Source of the DNA: an uncultured Methylophaga sp.
GTDB taxonomy: Bacteria > Pseudomonadota > Gammaproteobacteria > Nitrosococcales > Methylophagaceae
Assembly (NCBI GenBank): GCA_913055695.1
Contig: CAJXKF010000011.1
Coordinates: forward strand, 1-53,529
DNA: 53,529 nt
Reading direction: 5' to 3'
Position 1 is the stretch's first letter; the number at the start of each line of letters is the position of its first letter. Positions 1 to 12,506 of this stretch are shown here, piece after piece. The position numbers were made by a program, and so were the translations under genes. A model generated the notes under the pieces. That model saw nothing but the letters and a program-made list of their open reading frames with translations, was not told where the DNA came from and made no database searches.

Positions 1-197
1 TCTGATAGTTTTGCAGCGACCTCACATGAGCATGGGAACACCCCATGTGACAAAAACGTCAGGAACGTTTTTGGACGCCGGAGGCGCCCGAAGGGCTGAG
101 CCCCGGATGGGCTCAGTCAATGTAGGTCACTGTCAGGTTTTTATTGTCTGATAGTTTTGCATTGACCTTACCTGAGCTTGGCAACAACCCATGTGAC
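1..197. repeat. Two 51-bp imperfect direct repeats
   Basis: Positions 1-51 and 147-197 align without gaps and agree at 44 of 51 bases. Both begin TCTGATAGTTTTGCA and end CCCATGTGAC, with a period of 146 bases. If read as codons most of the differences would change amino acids, so a shared non-coding element fits better than a duplicated coding piece. The first copy starts at the window edge, so the element may extend further left. I do not recognise the family. Confidence 0.6.
52..116. repeat. Two hairpins between the direct repeats
   Basis: AAAAACGT (52-59) and ACGTTTTT (65-72) form a perfect 8-bp stem with a 5-nt loop; its A/T flanks would let it act as a bidirectional terminator. CTGAGCCC (96-103) and GGGCTCAG (109-116) form a second perfect 8-bp stem. 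A weaker G+C-rich inverted repeat lies between them at about 73-89. The cluster resembles a REP-like or 3-prime-end region, but which gene it would terminate lies outside the window. Confidence 0.5.
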
Positions 198-495
198 CAC
201 CAATTGCTTCTGCATTGGCGGCCTGGGCTGACAGGAATGTTCAATGTCGCGCTAGCATATTGCAATAGCGCAAAGTTCATAATTGGACTTAACAGCTTCG
301 TCTGGAATGTTTTTGTAGGGGCACAGCGAACCCGAAGAATTAGGTCACGAACCACTTGCTATAGAGATGGGCAAACAGACTAGACTGCCATGGCGTGTAT
401 CATGACCGCGTATCAACACACTACACAGCACTCAAATATCAAGTTAGTGATTATGCTCTAAAGTATCGGTCATATGTCACTTGATCTGATTTCTT
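198..495. other. Intergenic stretch, no supported gene
   Basis: Short open frames on both strands cross this interval, but none has a convincing ribosome binding site, codon pattern or recognisable product. I see no RNA gene or clear regulatory site in it. Confidence 0.5.
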
Positions 496-900
496 CTAAT
501 TGCTTTGTACGTTGAAACGTTTCAGAAAACTATCAATTACAACAGGCTTCCTTCTCACATCAGTGTAAGTGACCGATAGTGTATTATCAGCAACATAAAA
601 GATGGCTTCCATGCTCAGATCTTGGCCAAGATCACAGGCTTCATTCCAACTCATATTAACGGCGAAGTAGTGATCAAGGCCTTGGCTCCGCGTGCTGTTG
701 TCTCCAGTCAGTTTTCTGACCCAGCAATAATGCTTGCTGAGGTAGTCAGAAAGTGACTCAGCAGCTTCATTCTTTCTATTGCTGAAAGCATCTGAAGCAT
801 CCGGTATGCCAAGAATTGCAAAGTGTATCGGCCAATGTGTGATGTTGTTTTGACTGCTAAATGTCGTCTTGAAATAGTGACTGGGAATAGAGATGGACAT
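496..900 (-). CDS. DUF3293-like hypothetical protein
   Basis: This gene encodes a 134-residue soluble protein with no signal peptide or membrane segment. The pattern FAILGIP near residue 27, an Asn/Glu helix region in the middle, and a C-terminal block where an EACDLGQ helix leads into AIFYVAD and LSVTY resembles the DUF3293 family, small proteins of about 130 residues with unknown function. The family call rests on remembered pattern, not a search. The gene stands alone on the minus strand, divergent from rho, in DNA that looks more A+T-rich than the housekeeping genes, so it may have been acquired. Confidence 0.6.
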   Translation of the reverse strand: MSISIPSHYFKTTFSSQNNITHWPIHFAILGIPDASDAFSNRKNEAAESLSDYLSKHYCWVRKLTGDNSTRSQGLDHYFAVNMSWNEACDLGQDLSMEAIFYVADNTLSVTYTDVRRKPVVIDSFLKRFNVQSN

Positions 901-1127
901 AAGTTAATTGCCTGTGCATATCGCTTTCAGGTAGTTTTTGCTTATTTAGTTGCTATTTAAGACCTCAAAGTTGCAATATTTTCCCAAAAACACTAGACGC
1001 CCCGATCCCGAGCTGTTATGCTTGCCGACAGTTTTTTCGAAAACTCCTCCCCGTTAGTACATATCAGCGCCTACACTGTGGCGTTTTCAAGGTTGTTCTA
1101 TATCAAAAATCCCAATCCAGGTAATAC
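901..1127 (+). promoter_or_regulatory. rho leader region
   Basis: This gap between the divergent DUF3293-like gene and rho contains no gene. CGCC (1068-1071) and GGCG (1080-1083) form a short hairpin followed by TTTTC, a possible attenuator. Rho genes are commonly autoregulated through their leader, which makes the hairpin plausible, but the stem is only 4 bp and I found no convincing sigma-70 promoter. Rho has a weak AGG ribosome binding site at 1119-1121. The trxA gene usually found upstream of rho is absent. Confidence 0.3.
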
Positions 1128-2387
1128 ATGAATCTGACAGAACTAAAAAAGCAGTCCGCTGCTGAATTGATGGATCTCGCCCTTTCCATGAACCTTGAGG
1201 GCCTTGCCAGAAACAGAAAACAAGAACTCATCTTCGCAATTGTCAAAGCCCACTCCAAACAGGGAGAAGATGTGGTCACCACCGGGGTATTGGAGTTATT
1301 ACCTGATGGTTTCGGTTTCCTTCGTTCACCGGAAGATTCCTATGTTGCAGGTCCTGATGATGTTTATGTTTCTCCCAGTCAGATTCGACGTTTCCACCTG
1401 AGAACAGGCGATACCATTAAAGGTAAAATCAGACCGCCTAAAGATAGCGAACGCTATTTTGCTCTGGTTAAAGTTGAAGAAATCAACTACGAGAAACCAG
1501 ACAAATCCAGAAACAAAGTCCCGTTTGAAAATCTCACGCCGTTATTTCCTAACGAGCGCTTCAACCTGGAGCGTGGAAACGGTAGTACTGAGGATTTGAC
1601 TGCCAGAATTATTGATTTGGCGGCCCCGATCGGTAAGGGACAGCGCGGCTTGATAGTTGCACCGCCAAAATCCGGTAAAACGATGATTTTGCAATCGATC
1701 GCACAGTCCATCGCTTCTAATTATCCGGAAAGTGATTTGATTGTGCTGCTGATCGACGAGCGTCCGGAAGAGGTGACTGAGATGCAACGCTCAGTTATCG
1801 GTGAGGTGGTTTCAAGTACTTTCGATGAACCAGCGTCTCGTCATGTACAAGTCGCTGAAATGGTTATCGAAAAAGCCAAACGTCTGGTTGAACATAAGCA
1901 CGATGTAGTGATTCTGCTCGATTCAATTACACGTCTGGCCCGTGCATACAATACGGTTGCGCCATCGTCCGGCAAAGTGTTGACTGGTGGTGTGGATGCC
2001 AACGCGCTGCAACGTCCTAAGCGTTTCTTTGGTGCTGCACGTAATATCGAAGAAGGTGGCAGCCTGACCATTATCGCCACTGCATTGATCGAAACCGGCT
2101 CACGTATGGATGAGGTTATCTTCGAGGAATTCAAAGGTACCGGTAATATGGAGGCATTGTTGGAACGTAAACTGGCTGACCGCCGTATGTATCCAGCTAT
2201 TAATGTGACCCGTTCAGGTACCCGTCGTGAAGAATTACTGACTAATGAAGAAGACCTGCAGAAGTTGTGGATTCTGCGCAAGATTCTGGGTCCCATGGAA
2301 CCTGTGGAGTCGATGGAATTCCTGATGGATCGCCTCAAATCCACCAAGACTAATGCCGAATTCTTTGACACTATGAAACAAGGCTAA
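1128..2387 (+). CDS. rho: Transcription termination factor Rho
   Basis: Rho is a hexameric RNA-dependent ATPase that releases RNA polymerase from untranslated transcripts. The product is 419 residues, the normal length. The N-terminal helix bundle is followed by the cold-shock-like RNA-binding domain with GFGFLR near residue 62. The Walker A loop APPKSGKT lies at about 178-185, the Walker B strand VILLDS follows near 260, and the RNA-binding Q and R loops lie in the conserved C-terminal half. The ATG at 1128 matches the usual Rho N-terminus (MNLTELK). The gene is followed closely by miaA, and a common transcript is likely. Confidence 0.98.
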   Translation: MNLTELKKQSAAELMDLALSMNLEGLARNRKQELIFAIVKAHSKQGEDVVTTGVLELLPDGFGFLRSPEDSYVAGPDDVYVSPSQIRRFHLRTGDTIKGKIRPPKDSERYFALVKVEEINYEKPDKSRNKVPFENLTPLFPNERFNLERGNGSTEDLTARIIDLAAPIGKGQRGLIVAPPKSGKTMILQSIAQSIASNYPESDLIVLLIDERPEEVTEMQRSVIGEVVSSTFDEPASRHVQVAEMVIEKAKRLVEHKHDVVILLDSITRLARAYNTVAPSSGKVLTGGVDANALQRPKRFFGAARNIEEGGSLTIIATALIETGSRMDEVIFEEFKGTGNMEALLERKLADRRMYPAINVTRSGTRREELLTNEEDLQKLWILRKILGPMEPVESMEFLMDRLKSTKTNAEFFDTMKQG

Positions 2388-2412
2388 GATAGCACTGACT
2401 ACAAATGAAACA

Positions 2413-3354
2413 TTGCCGCCGGCCATCTTCATTATGGGGCCGACGGCAGCGGGCAAGACCGATCTGGCACTGGAAATCGCCAAGCGACATCCGGTTGAGA
2501 TCATCAGTGTCGACTCGGCACTGGTCTACAAGGGCATGGATATTGGCACTGCCAAACCCTCGCCCGATGTACTTGCTGCCTATCCCCATCATCTGGTTGA
2601 TATTCTGGATCCGACTGAGACTTATTCGGCCGGTCGTTTCCGTGATGATGCCCTGGCCTTGATGACTGCTATTACTGCCCGGGGAAGGGTGCCATTACTG
2701 GTCGGTGGCACCATGCTTTATTTCAATGCCCTGCAAAAAGGCATGTCGGTACTGCCTTCAGCTAATCCCACAACCAGAGCGAAGCTCGATGCCGAGGCAG
2801 CTGAGTTCGGATTGAGCTATTTGCATCAGCGCCTGGCAAAGGTAGACCCGGTGGCAGCCGCGCGTATCCATGTCAATGACCCACAACGATTGCAGCGTGC
2901 GCTGGAAGTCTATGAACTTACCGGTAAAAGCCTGACAGAACTGACAGCAGAGCAGGGTGAAGCACTGCCTTACAGTGTCAGCAAAATTATTGTTGCTCCA
3001 TTTGATCGCTCAGTACTTCACGAGCGTATTGCGAGACGATACAGAGCCATGATCGATAATGGGTTTCTGACAGAAGTGCGAAAGCTCTATGAGCGTGGCG
3101 ACTGTCATCCGGGACTGCCATCCATTCGTGCTGTCGGTTACAGACAGGCCTGGGCCTATCTTAGTGGTGAACTCGATATGGAGACATTCATTTACAAAGC
3201 GATAGTGGCGACCCGACAGATGGCGAAAAGACAAATTACCTGGTTACGATCTCAGGACGATGGTGTCTGGTTCGACAGTGGTCAGAACCTGCCAGTAGAG
3301 GAAGTGAACCAATATCTGACGGGGCGGGTCACACTATTGCAGAATAATGCTTGA
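2413..3354 (+). CDS. miaA: tRNA dimethylallyltransferase MiaA
   Basis: MiaA transfers a dimethylallyl group to N6 of A37 in tRNAs reading codons that start with U. The product of 313 residues has the P-loop GPTAAGKTD at its N-terminus, then the [16 protein letters not shown] substrate region and the DPQR and GYRQ blocks typical of the family. The start is uncertain. The proposed codon is TTG at 2413, giving [11 protein letters not shown] like many homologues, but it has a poor ribosome binding site. The frame stays open upstream to the end of rho with no ATG, GTG or TTG, so a rare start such as CTG at 2395 cannot be excluded. Downstream lies hfq, a classic pairing. Confidence 0.95.
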   Translation: MPPAIFIMGPTAAGKTDLALEIAKRHPVEIISVDSALVYKGMDIGTAKPSPDVLAAYPHHLVDILDPTETYSAGRFRDDALALMTAITARGRVPLLVGGTMLYFNALQKGMSVLPSANPTTRAKLDAEAAEFGLSYLHQRLAKVDPVAAARIHVNDPQRLQRALEVYELTGKSLTELTAEQGEALPYSVSKIIVAPFDRSVLHERIARRYRAMIDNGFLTEVRKLYERGDCHPGLPSIRAVGYRQAWAYLSGELDMETFIYKAIVATRQMAKRQITWLRSQDDGVWFDSGQNLPVEEVNQYLTGRVTLLQNNA

Positions 3355-3378
3355 CGATTCCGCTGGGGCTTTTAGAAT
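3351..3378 (+). promoter_or_regulatory. Sigma-70 promoter of hfq
   Basis: TTGACG (3351-3356) and TAGAAT (3373-3378) are separated by 16 bp; each matches consensus in 5 of 6 positions. The -35 element overlaps the miaA stop codon. The predicted start near 3385 leaves a leader of about 45 nt before hfq. This would give hfq and the genes after it transcription independent of miaA. Confidence 0.6.
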
Positions 3379-3429
3379 GAGTTATTGGCAGGTGTTTTTC
3401 AACAATAATAACAATATTTGGAGCAGATA

Positions 3430-3654
3430 ATGGCCAAAGCGCAGACTCTTCAAGATCCTTTTTTAAATGCATTACGTCGTGAGAACATCCCCGTTTCCAT
3501 TTATCTGGTAAACGGTATCAAACTGCAAGGTCAGATTGACTCCTTTGACCAGTTTGTGATTCTGCTGAAAAACTCGGTGAATCAAATGGTATACAAACAT
3601 GCTATTTCAACGATCGTTCCCGCACGTAATGTTAACTATAGCCAGGAAGAATAG
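3430..3654 (+). CDS. hfq: RNA chaperone Hfq
   Basis: Hfq forms a hexameric ring that pairs small RNAs with mRNAs and affects RNA stability. The 74-residue product carries the Sm1 motif (residues from about 8 to 50, with DPFLNALR and VNGIKLQGQ) and the Sm2 motif containing YKHAIST. The acidic tail beyond the Sm core is very short, ending YSQEE. The frame is open four codons upstream to a TTG, but the ATG at 3430 gives the standard [12 protein letters not shown] start and sits 6 nt after GGAG (3420-3423). It lies 11 nt before hflX. Confidence 0.98.
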   Translation: MAKAQTLQDPFLNALRRENIPVSIYLVNGIKLQGQIDSFDQFVILLKNSVNQMVYKHAISTIVPARNVNYSQEE

Positions 3655-3665
3655 GAGCACATTGA

Positions 3666-4808
3666 TTGTTTGATCGTCCTGATAGTAAAGCCGCTTTTGA
3701 CGATTCATCGGACCAGGAAGCAGTTGTTCTTGTTTATCTCAACTTCAATGACCCCAACTACGACGAATCTCTTGAAGAATTCCAGGAACTGGTTGGCGGC
3801 ACTGGCGCCAATATAGCCGCCATCGTTCAGGGAAAGAGACATCGCCCCGATCCCAAGTATTTTGCCGGTAGTGGCAAAGTTGATGAAATTGCTGAATACG
3901 TGGCCGCTTCCCATGCGGCGCTGGTGATTTTTAATCATGAGTTATCTCCCAGTCAGGAACGCAACCTGGAACAGCGACTTAAATGTCGTGTTCTGGGCCG
4001 TACTGGTCTGATCCTGGATATTTTCGCCCGTCGCGCACGGTCCCATGAGGGTAAGTTGCAGGTAGAGCTAGCACAGCTCCAGCATCTTTCAACCCGACTG
4101 GTCCGTGGCTGGACTCATCTTGAACGGCAAAAAGGGGGGATTGGCCTGCGAGGTCCCGGTGAAACCCAGTTGGAAACAGACCGTCGCTTGCTCGCACAGC
4201 GCATCAAATCCTTGAAAAAACGACTGGATAAAGTCCGTTCGCAGCGCGAACAGGGTCGCCGTTCCCGCCAGCGAGGTGGCGTACCAGTCGTGTCACTGGT
4301 GGGCTATACCAACGTCGGCAAGTCTACATTGTTCAACAAAGTGACTTCAGCCAAGGTCTATGCTGATGACCGTTTGTTCGCGACGTTGGATCCTACTTTG
4401 CGCCGTGTGAAATTGCACGAGACTGAAATGCTGATCCTCGCTGATACCGTAGGCTTTATTCGAGAGCTACCGCATGATCTGGTCGAGTCGTTCAGTTCAA
4501 CACTGGAAGAAACACGCGATGCGGCCTTATTGCTGCATGTGGTTGATTGTGCCGCCAGCGATCGTGATGATCTGATGCATCATGTGAATGACGTGCTGCA
4601 ACAGATCGAAGCTGATGAAGTCCCGCAACTGATTGTCTATAACAAAATCGACAAGCTTGATGGTATGAAGCCGCGTATTGAGCGCAATGCCGACGGTGAT
4701 ATTGAGCGAATATGGCTCTCTGCCAGAACCGGAGAGGGCCTAGAATTACTGAGACAGGCGCTGCAGGAATATTTTCCACAGCTGGAAGAGTCTGAGTATC
4801 TGTCTTAG
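3666..4808 (+). CDS. hflX: GTPase HflX
   Basis: HflX is a ribosome-associated GTPase that splits stalled 70S ribosomes after stress. The 380-residue product has the N-terminal HflX domain and glycine-rich linker, then the G domain: G1 GYTNVGKST at about 213-221, G3 DTVGF and G4 NKID. The start is TTG at 3666, supported by GGAG at 3654-3657 eight nt upstream and overlapping the hfq stop. No in-frame ATG gives a full N-terminal domain. Translation is probably coupled to hfq. Confidence 0.96.
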   Translation: MFDRPDSKAAFDDSSDQEAVVLVYLNFNDPNYDESLEEFQELVGGTGANIAAIVQGKRHRPDPKYFAGSGKVDEIAEYVAASHAALVIFNHELSPSQERNLEQRLKCRVLGRTGLILDIFARRARSHEGKLQVELAQLQHLSTRLVRGWTHLERQKGGIGLRGPGETQLETDRRLLAQRIKSLKKRLDKVRSQREQGRRSRQRGGVPVVSLVGYTNVGKSTLFNKVTSAKVYADDRLFATLDPTLRRVKLHETEMLILADTVGFIRELPHDLVESFSSTLEETRDAALLLHVVDCAASDRDDLMHHVNDVLQQIEADEVPQLIVYNKIDKLDGMKPRIERNADGDIERIWLSARTGEGLELLRQALQEYFPQLEESEYLS

Positions 4809-4893
4809 GAATGGGTTTAGGTTGCGAATACCGCCCATCTCCGTAAAATAGTCGCTTTGAAAGTAAATCTCTTTTCTCATTTTGGAGAGCTAC

Positions 4894-6090
4894 ATGGCTT
4901 GGAATGAACCCGGCAACGGTGGTAAAGACCCGTGGGGTAATCGTGGTAAAGATGGGCCACCGGATCTGGACGAAGTCGTCCGTAAAATGCAGCAAAAACT
5001 GGGCGGCCTGTTTGGTGGTAAAGGGGGCTCAGGTGGCAGTAATCGCCCTGCACAGGGTTCATTCGGCTTTGGTCTGATTGCGGTTATCGCAGTCATTGTC
5101 TGGCTACTGTCTGGTATCTATATCGTCGAAGCACCTGAACGCGGCGTGGTACTGCGTTTTGGTCAGTATGTCACCACCACAATGCCCGGTCCGCACTGGC
5201 ATCTGCCTTACCCTATCGACAAGGTGGAAATCGTCAACGTTGAAGAAATCCGCACAGCTGAGATTGGTTACCGTTCTACCGGTGTCGCCAGCACGAATGC
5301 CATTCCGTCTGAATCACTGATGCTGACTCAGGATGAAAACATTATCGATCTGAAAATTGCTGTTCAGTATCGTGTGCAGGATGCAGCGAAATATCTATTC
5401 AACGTCCGTAATCCTGACATTATTCTGCGCCAGATGATGGAAAGTGCCGTGCGTGAAATCGTCGGTCGTTCAAAAATGGACTTTGTACTGACTGAAGGCC
5501 GTAGCGCCATTGCCAACAGCACTGAGCAGTTATTGCAATCGATGCTTGATGCACACGACACCGGCCTATTGGTGACCAGTGTCAACATGCAGGATGTGCA
5601 GCCACCGGAACAGGTGCAGTCGGCTTTTGCTGATGTGGTTAAAGCCCGTGAGGATGAAGTGCGGCAAATCAACCAGGCCGAAGCCTATGCCAATGACATT
5701 CTGCCTAAGGCACGTGGTCAGGCTTTCCGTATTCTGCAGGAGGCAGAAGCCTACAAGAGCAAGGTGGTCGCCAAAGCTGAGGGTGATGCCAGCCGCTTTA
5801 CTCAGGTGGTGGAGGAATACAACAAAGCTCCGGCTATTACCACTGAGCGCCTGTATCTGGATGCGATGGAATCGGTTTACTCACGCAGCCAGAAAGTGAT
5901 GGTGGATATTGAGGATGGCGGCAGCAATGTGCTCTATCTGCCGCTGGATCGCATGCGTGGTTCGAGCGGCAACCCTGCTCGTCTCAATCTGGATGAATTC
6001 AATTATCCGACTTCAACATCTGGTAATAACAATTCCACATCAAGCAGCAGCGCGTCACGTGATGACGTACGTAGCAGAGGAGGTCGCTAA
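4894..6090 (+). CDS. hflK: FtsH modulator HflK (SPFH membrane protein)
   Basis: HflK forms, with HflC, the large periplasmic SPFH complex that encloses and modulates the FtsH protease. The 398-residue product has a long Gly/Pro/Asp-rich cytoplasmic N-terminus, one membrane segment at about residues 58-80, then the SPFH/band-7 domain and a coiled coil rich in Ala/Glu/Lys. The tail is low-complexity, rich in Ser, Asn and Thr. The ATG at 4894 follows GGAG at 4884-4887; an earlier in-frame TTG at 4882 would lie in front of that binding site. HflC starts directly after the stop. Confidence 0.97.
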   Translation: MAWNEPGNGGKDPWGNRGKDGPPDLDEVVRKMQQKLGGLFGGKGGSGGSNRPAQGSFGFGLIAVIAVIVWLLSGIYIVEAPERGVVLRFGQYVTTTMPGPHWHLPYPIDKVEIVNVEEIRTAEIGYRSTGVASTNAIPSESLMLTQDENIIDLKIAVQYRVQDAAKYLFNVRNPDIILRQMMESAVREIVGRSKMDFVLTEGRSAIANSTEQLLQSMLDAHDTGLLVTSVNMQDVQPPEQVQSAFADVVKAREDEVRQINQAEAYANDILPKARGQAFRILQEAEAYKSKVVAKAEGDASRFTQVVEEYNKAPAITTERLYLDAMESVYSRSQKVMVDIEDGGSNVLYLPLDRMRGSSGNPARLNLDEFNYPTSTSGNNNSTSSSSASRDDVRSRGGR

Positions 6091-6963
6091 ATGAGTTCAC
6101 GTATGACGCTGATCCTGGTGCTGGTTGTTCTGGCCCTGATCACCCTGAGTTCATCACTGTTCGTTGTCGGTGAGCGTGAAAAAGCCGTTTTACTGAGACT
6201 GGGTCAGATTGAAAAAACCGATTTCGAGCCCGGTCTGCATTTCAAAATGCCGTTTGTGACCAACGTCCGTAAATTCGAAGCCCGTGAAATGGCACTGGAC
6301 GCACAACCGGCCCGTTACCTGACCGGTGAAAAGAAAAACGTAATCGTGGATTCTTTCATCCTGTGGCGCATCGAAGATGTCGGTACCTATTTAACCTCAA
6401 TGGGCGGTGACCAGGAGCGGGCGGAACTGCGCCTGTCTCAGATCATCAAGGATGGTCTGCGCGGTGAGTTTGGGCGCCGTACCATTCAGGAAGTGGTATC
6501 AGGCGATCGTGTGAGCATGGTTCAGGATATTCTGAAAGAAGCCAATCGAATCGCTGAAGGTTACGGTATCGCGATTTCTAACGTGCGTATCAAACGCATT
6601 GATCTACCATCAGAAGTCAGCTCTTCTGTCTACACGCGTATGGAGGCAGAGCGTGAACGGGTAGCCAAAGAACTGCGTTCACAAGGTGCGGAAAGATCAG
6701 AAGAAATTCGTTCTGCTGCTGATCGTGAACGTGCTGTGATTCTGGCTGAGGCCAGAAGCGAAGCCGAGCAGATTCGTGGTCAGGGCGATGCCCTTGCCAC
6801 TGAAATCTACGCCGACGCCTATAGTGCTGACGAAGATTTCTATTCGTTATACCGTCGCTTAAACGCCTATCAGAATATTTTCCAGGGCGACGATATGCTG
6901 GTCATCGAGCCTAAAGGGGATTTTTTCAAGCGTTTTAACGACGCCACTCAATCACCACAGTGA
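6091..6963 (+). CDS. hflC: FtsH modulator HflC (SPFH membrane protein)
   Basis: HflC is the partner of HflK in the FtsH-modulating SPFH complex. The 290-residue product has an N-terminal membrane anchor at about residues 5-26, followed by the band-7 domain beginning VVGEREKAVLLRLG and a charged coiled coil with RMEAERERVAKELR near residue 190. The start codon directly abuts the hflK stop and has a strong AGAGGAGG binding site within hflK, so the two are made together. The stop overlaps the next gene by 4 nt. Confidence 0.97.
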   Translation: MSSRMTLILVLVVLALITLSSSLFVVGEREKAVLLRLGQIEKTDFEPGLHFKMPFVTNVRKFEAREMALDAQPARYLTGEKKNVIVDSFILWRIEDVGTYLTSMGGDQERAELRLSQIIKDGLRGEFGRRTIQEVVSGDRVSMVQDILKEANRIAEGYGIAISNVRIKRIDLPSEVSSSVYTRMEAERERVAKELRSQGAERSEEIRSAADRERAVILAEARSEAEQIRGQGDALATEIYADAYSADEDFYSLYRRLNAYQNIFQGDDMLVIEPKGDFFKRFNDATQSPQ

Positions 6964-7157
6964 ACCCGGAACTGCTGCATAGCCTCTGGGTGGCAATGGC
7001 ATTGATGCTCATCATTGAGGGCATCATGCCATTTCTCAGTCCGCACAGTTTCAAGCGGGCTTTACTGCAAATGGCCGCGATGCCAGACAGGCAGGTTCGC
7101 CTGATTGGCTTTTTCAGCATGCTCGCCGGCCTGATTTTTTTGTACTGGATTAATTAA
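6960..7157 (+). CDS. yjeT: DUF2065 small membrane protein (YjeT family)
   Basis: This 65-residue protein has two predicted membrane helices (about residues 9-24 and 46-62) joined by a short basic loop containing HSFKRAL. That layout and its place after hflC match the DUF2065/YjeT family, whose function is not established. It starts with GTG at 6960, overlapping the hflC stop (GTGA), so translation is coupled. A link to the HflKC-FtsH complex is suggested only by gene order. Confidence 0.88.
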   Translation: MNPELLHSLWVAMALMLIIEGIMPFLSPHSFKRALLQMAAMPDRQVRLIGFFSMLAGLIFLYWIN

Positions 7158-7163
7158 CTCGAC

Positions 7164-9648
<2,485 letters not shown>

Positions 9649-9652
9649 AAAA

Positions 9653-9675
9653 AGCCCTCGTAAGAGGGCTTTTTT
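9653..9675. terminator. Bidirectional rho-independent terminator
   Basis: AGCCCTC (9653-9659), loop GTAA, GAGGGCT (9664-9670) and a following T-run to 9675, with an A-run on the other side. It sits five nt after the purA stop and also faces the convergent dehydrogenase gene, so it can serve both strands. Confidence 0.9.
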
Positions 9676-9707
9676 ATATCCAGCTGAGTGTAAGAGCTGG
9701 GAGTTAA

Positions 9708-10571
9708 TTATCGCTGTTTAGGTGATACAGCAGCCATCAGGGCTGAGTAGTCAGTGTTATCAAGTCCCATTTCCAGGGTTTTCTGTAACAGAGATTCAAT
9801 CCCCTGCAGTGCGCTGGTATCGAGACCCAGCTCATCAGCCACAGACAGGAACAAACGGGTGTCTTTGGCCAGGTGTTTGGTAGGGAAGTTGGGATTATCA
9901 AAGTCACGTTCCAGCATGCGGCTCAGTTTCTTATCGAAAGTCGGGGCATACAGCGCGCTGTCACGGACAATCTTCATAAACTGTTCGGTTTCAATGTTTT
10001 CCTTCTCGACCAGTGCCAGACTTAGGGCAAAGCTTGCAGTGAGGCCCGCGATCAACTGGTTCATCGCCAGTTTTACTGTCGCGCCCTGGCCCACACTGCC
10101 GATATGTTGCGGTTCTTTACCAATGAGTTCCAGTATGGGCAGGGCGGTTTTAAAGTCCTGCTCGCTACCACCGGCCATCAGGATCAGTTTGCCACTACGG
10201 GCTTCGGGCAGGCTGCCCAGAACAGGACATTCGAGGTACCGGCCTTTCTGAGTCCGGACGAGTTCAGCAAAGTGTCGTGACTCTTCAGGTGCGATCGTAC
10301 CCATCTGAATGATCAGCGTATCTTTGAATGCGGCAATATCGACCGAGTCCAGTACCATCTGAATTGCTTCCGCATCGCTCAGAAATAACAGGCAAATATC
10401 AGACTCTTCAACCACCTGTTGTGCGCTGGCTGCGACTTCCGCGCCGCGTTGCTGAAGTTCTTCGCTCTTTTCCAGGCTGCGGTTATACACCATTAAAGGT
10501 TGGTTCTCGGCCAGCAAATGCGTTGCCAGCGCTTGTCCCATCAGGCCTGTACCGATTAATCCGATTTTCAT
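9708..10571 (-). CDS. NAD(P)-dependent beta-hydroxyacid dehydrogenase family protein
   Basis: This 287-residue enzyme belongs to the 3-hydroxyisobutyrate dehydrogenase / glyoxylate-succinic semialdehyde reductase family. The Rossmann loop GLIGTGLMG is at residues 4-12, the substrate segment CPVLGSLPEARSGKL at about 115-129 is a variant of the usual family motif, and the catalytic lysine is K167 in GATVKLAMN. The frame is open 28 codons further upstream, but the ATG at 10571 gives the standard MKIGLIG start. The substrate cannot be named from sequence. The gene is divergent from glyA; a role near C1 or glyoxylate metabolism is only a guess. Confidence 0.85.
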   Translation of the reverse strand: MKIGLIGTGLMGQALATHLLAENQPLMVYNRSLEKSEELQQRGAEVAASAQQVVEESDICLLFLSDAEAIQMVLDSVDIAAFKDTLIIQMGTIAPEESRHFAELVRTQKGRYLECPVLGSLPEARSGKLILMAGGSEQDFKTALPILELIGKEPQHIGSVGQGATVKLAMNQLIAGLTASFALSLALVEKENIETEQFMKIVRDSALYAPTFDKKLSRMLERDFDNPNFPTKHLAKDTRLFLSVADELGLDTSALQGIESLLQKTLEMGLDNTDYSALMAAVSPKQR

Positions 10572-10680
10572 AATCTGCAAGCAAATCCTCGTTCGAATAA
10601 AACTGTCACTATGCCATAGATGACGGCTGCTTTGTGAGATAGAATAAGGTCCCATTTTATATCAGACACAGGGGATTACG

Positions 10681-11934
<1,254 letters not shown>

Positions 11935-11946
11935 GACGGGATTCTG

Positions 11947-12423
11947 ATGCGTTGTCCTTTTTGTGGTGCTGATGATTCCAAGGTCGTCGACTCACGGCTG
12001 TCGGCGGAGGGTGATGCCATCCGCCGGCGCCGTATGTGCGTCGAGTGCAATGAACGCTTCACCACCTATGAAACTGCTGAACTCAGTCTGCCAAGATTGA
12101 TTAAACGCGATCGTTCCCGAGAGTTGTTTGATGAAAACAAGCTGCGGGCAGGCATTATGCGGGCGCTGGAAAAACGCCCGGTCAGTATTGATGATGTGGA
12201 TACCGCCGTGAAAGGCATCACCCGCCGCCTGTGGGCGACCGGTGAACGTGAGGTCGACAGCCGACTGGTCGGCGACTGGGTCATGGATGCCCTGCGTGAA
12301 CTGGATGAAGTCGCCTATGTGCGCTTCGCATCAGTCTATCGCAGCTTCCAGGACGTCAATGCTTTCCGTGAGGAAATCGAACGAATGGAAAGCCAGACCG
12401 AGCCTGACACTAATAAGAAATAA
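11947..12423 (+). CDS. nrdR: Transcriptional repressor NrdR
   Basis: NrdR represses ribonucleotide reductase genes in response to bound ATP/dATP. The 158-residue product begins with the zinc ribbon (CPFC at residues 3-6 and CVEC near 31-34), followed by the ATP-cone domain from about residue 47. It lies 12 nt after glyA and upstream of the riboflavin genes, a common arrangement. The gap to ribD holds an imperfect inverted repeat, CTGATAGCG (12433-12441) and CGTTATCAG (12452-12460), without a T-run. Confidence 0.97.
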   Translation: MRCPFCGADDSKVVDSRLSAEGDAIRRRRMCVECNERFTTYETAELSLPRLIKRDRSRELFDENKLRAGIMRALEKRPVSIDDVDTAVKGITRRLWATGEREVDSRLVGDWVMDALRELDEVAYVRFASVYRSFQDVNAFREEIERMESQTEPDTNKK

Positions 12424-12506
12424 ACGCTTTTTCTGATAGCGATACTGGCTTCGTTATCAGGCATAATAAAAATTCGCCGAGGCAACCGGTTCAGCAAGAG
12501 ATTGTC

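Noticed and set aside
113-383. Two overlapping open frames on opposite strands near the direct repeats
   Set aside because: Neither has a binding site or family pattern, and the repeat differences look non-coding.
1015-1021. GTTATGC before rho as another attC core
   Set aside because: No complementary GCATAAC-like box lies within attC distance upstream, so the 7-mer is probably chance.
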